NCBI GenBank assembly: GCA_021820785.1
Contig: JAKADE010000163.1
Span: 1-6,620 of the forward strand
DNA: 6,620 nucleotides
From: Pseudomonadota bacterium
GTDB lineage: Bacteria > Pseudomonadota > Gammaproteobacteria > Steroidobacterales > Steroidobacteraceae
Reading direction: 5' to 3'
Shown here in pieces: positions 6,343 through 6,620 of this stretch. Numbering within the stretch: the stretch's first letter is position 1; each line of letters begins with the position of its first letter. A model generated the notes under the pieces. The model ran no database searches and was not told the DNA's origin. It saw nothing but the letters and a program-made list of their open reading frames with translations. A program made the position numbers and the translations under genes.

Positions 6343-6620
6343 TCACCAGCGCTTGGTCTTGAGGTTGTGGGTGTGCACGTGATCGCCGCGCCGGATCGGC
6401 GCCACGACTCGACCGATGTCCTGGCCGTACTTAATTACGGAGTCGCCGACCGCCAGATCGCGCAGTGCAACCTTGTGGCCGATCGGTACGTCCTGATTGC
6501 ACACAACATGAATTTCACTGTTATCCTCGGTCACGACACCCAGGATGTCGCTTCCCGCGGAAAGATTCTCGACCACGACCACCCCGACGTTGTCGTGGTG
6601 GTCGTGGACGAGTAATTGCG
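6343..6620 (-). CDS. suyA: (2R)-sulfolactate sulfo-lyase subunit alpha (SuyA), 5' end cut by the window
   Basis: Small subunit of sulfolactate sulfo-lyase, equivalent to the N-terminal SAF domain of UxaA-type dehydratases. The frame is open to the window edge and shows 91 residues. It begins [18 protein letters not shown], includes the family signatures [20 protein letters not shown] and [19 protein letters not shown], and ends [18 protein letters not shown] is the normal N-terminal strand of this family, so the true start codon should lie only one to a few codons beyond position 6620. A GTG at 6582 could be mistaken for the start but would remove the conserved DNVGV segment. The gene heads the visible part of the operon and is 4 nt from suyB. 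Its first codons contain an unusual long hairpin (6568-6612). Identity is well supported by sequence and by pairing with SuyB. Confidence 0.9.
   Translation of the reverse strand, partial: QLLVHDHHDNVGVVVVENLSAGSDILGVVTEDNSEIHVVCNQDVPIGHKVALRDLAVGDSVIKYGQDIGRVVAPIRRGDHVHTHNLKTKRW
6568..6612 (-). repeat. 45-nt near-perfect hairpin inside the first codons of suyA
   Basis: Left arm 6568-6588 and right arm 6592-6612 are inverted repeats pairing at 19 of 21 positions, with a 3-nt loop at 6589-6591. The mismatches are 6584/6596 and 6572/6608. Most pairs are G-C. On the mRNA the stem covers the codons for [15 protein letters not shown]. It arises because His CAC and Asp GAC codons face Val GTG and GTC codons. 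It starts within roughly 15 nt of the expected start codon, where structure can limit ribosome loading. Confidence 0.75.

Noticed and set aside
5163..6620. suyA and suyB as a split altronate or galactarate dehydratase
   Set aside because: The families are homologous, but the SuyA C-terminus, the [18 protein letters not shown] segment of SuyB, and the slcC and comC neighbours fit sulfolactate cleavage. No uronate or aldarate gene is present.

Overview
The window is GC-rich bacterial DNA (third codon positions are mostly G or C) with tightly packed genes. Gene families and base composition fit a soil or freshwater proteobacterium, most likely a betaproteobacterium of the Burkholderiales. That placement is an inference from gene content only. 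No RNA genes, insertion sequences, CRISPR arrays or origins were found.

Layout. Positions 1-288 (+) hold the 3' end of a gene I do not recognise. Positions 289-749 hold no convincing gene; they contain a perfect hairpin just after that gene and, at the right end, a TACAAT box ahead of the next gene. Positions 750-1631 (+) encode an inner-membrane amino-acid exporter of the RhtA type. It converges on a minus-strand operon that fills the rest of the window (1661-6620 and beyond).

The operon, read 5'->3' on the minus strand, is suyA (cut by the right window edge), suyB, comC, slcC and a GabD-type aldehyde dehydrogenase. Spacing is 4 nt, 9 nt, a 4-nt overlap, and then 80 nt. The first four genes form the known sulfolactate module. 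SlcC oxidises (S)-sulfolactate to sulfopyruvate, ComC reduces sulfopyruvate to (R)-sulfolactate, and the SuyAB lyase splits (R)-sulfolactate into pyruvate and sulfite. The dehydrogenase at the end of the operon fits NAD(P)-dependent oxidation of sulfolactaldehyde to sulfolactate, although its sequence is also that of a classic succinate-semialdehyde dehydrogenase. Together the five genes could take sulfolactaldehyde, the C3 product of sulfoquinovose breakdown, to pyruvate plus sulfite. No transporter, regulator, sulfite exporter or sulfoglycolytic enzyme is in view; these would be expected to the right of position 6620 or elsewhere.

The less expected signals are a 45-nt near-perfect hairpin inside the first codons of suyA, a 14-bp perfect palindrome in the only sizeable gap of the operon, a probable leaderless GTG start for the exporter, and an unbroken reading frame antisense to the first gene across 1-651.
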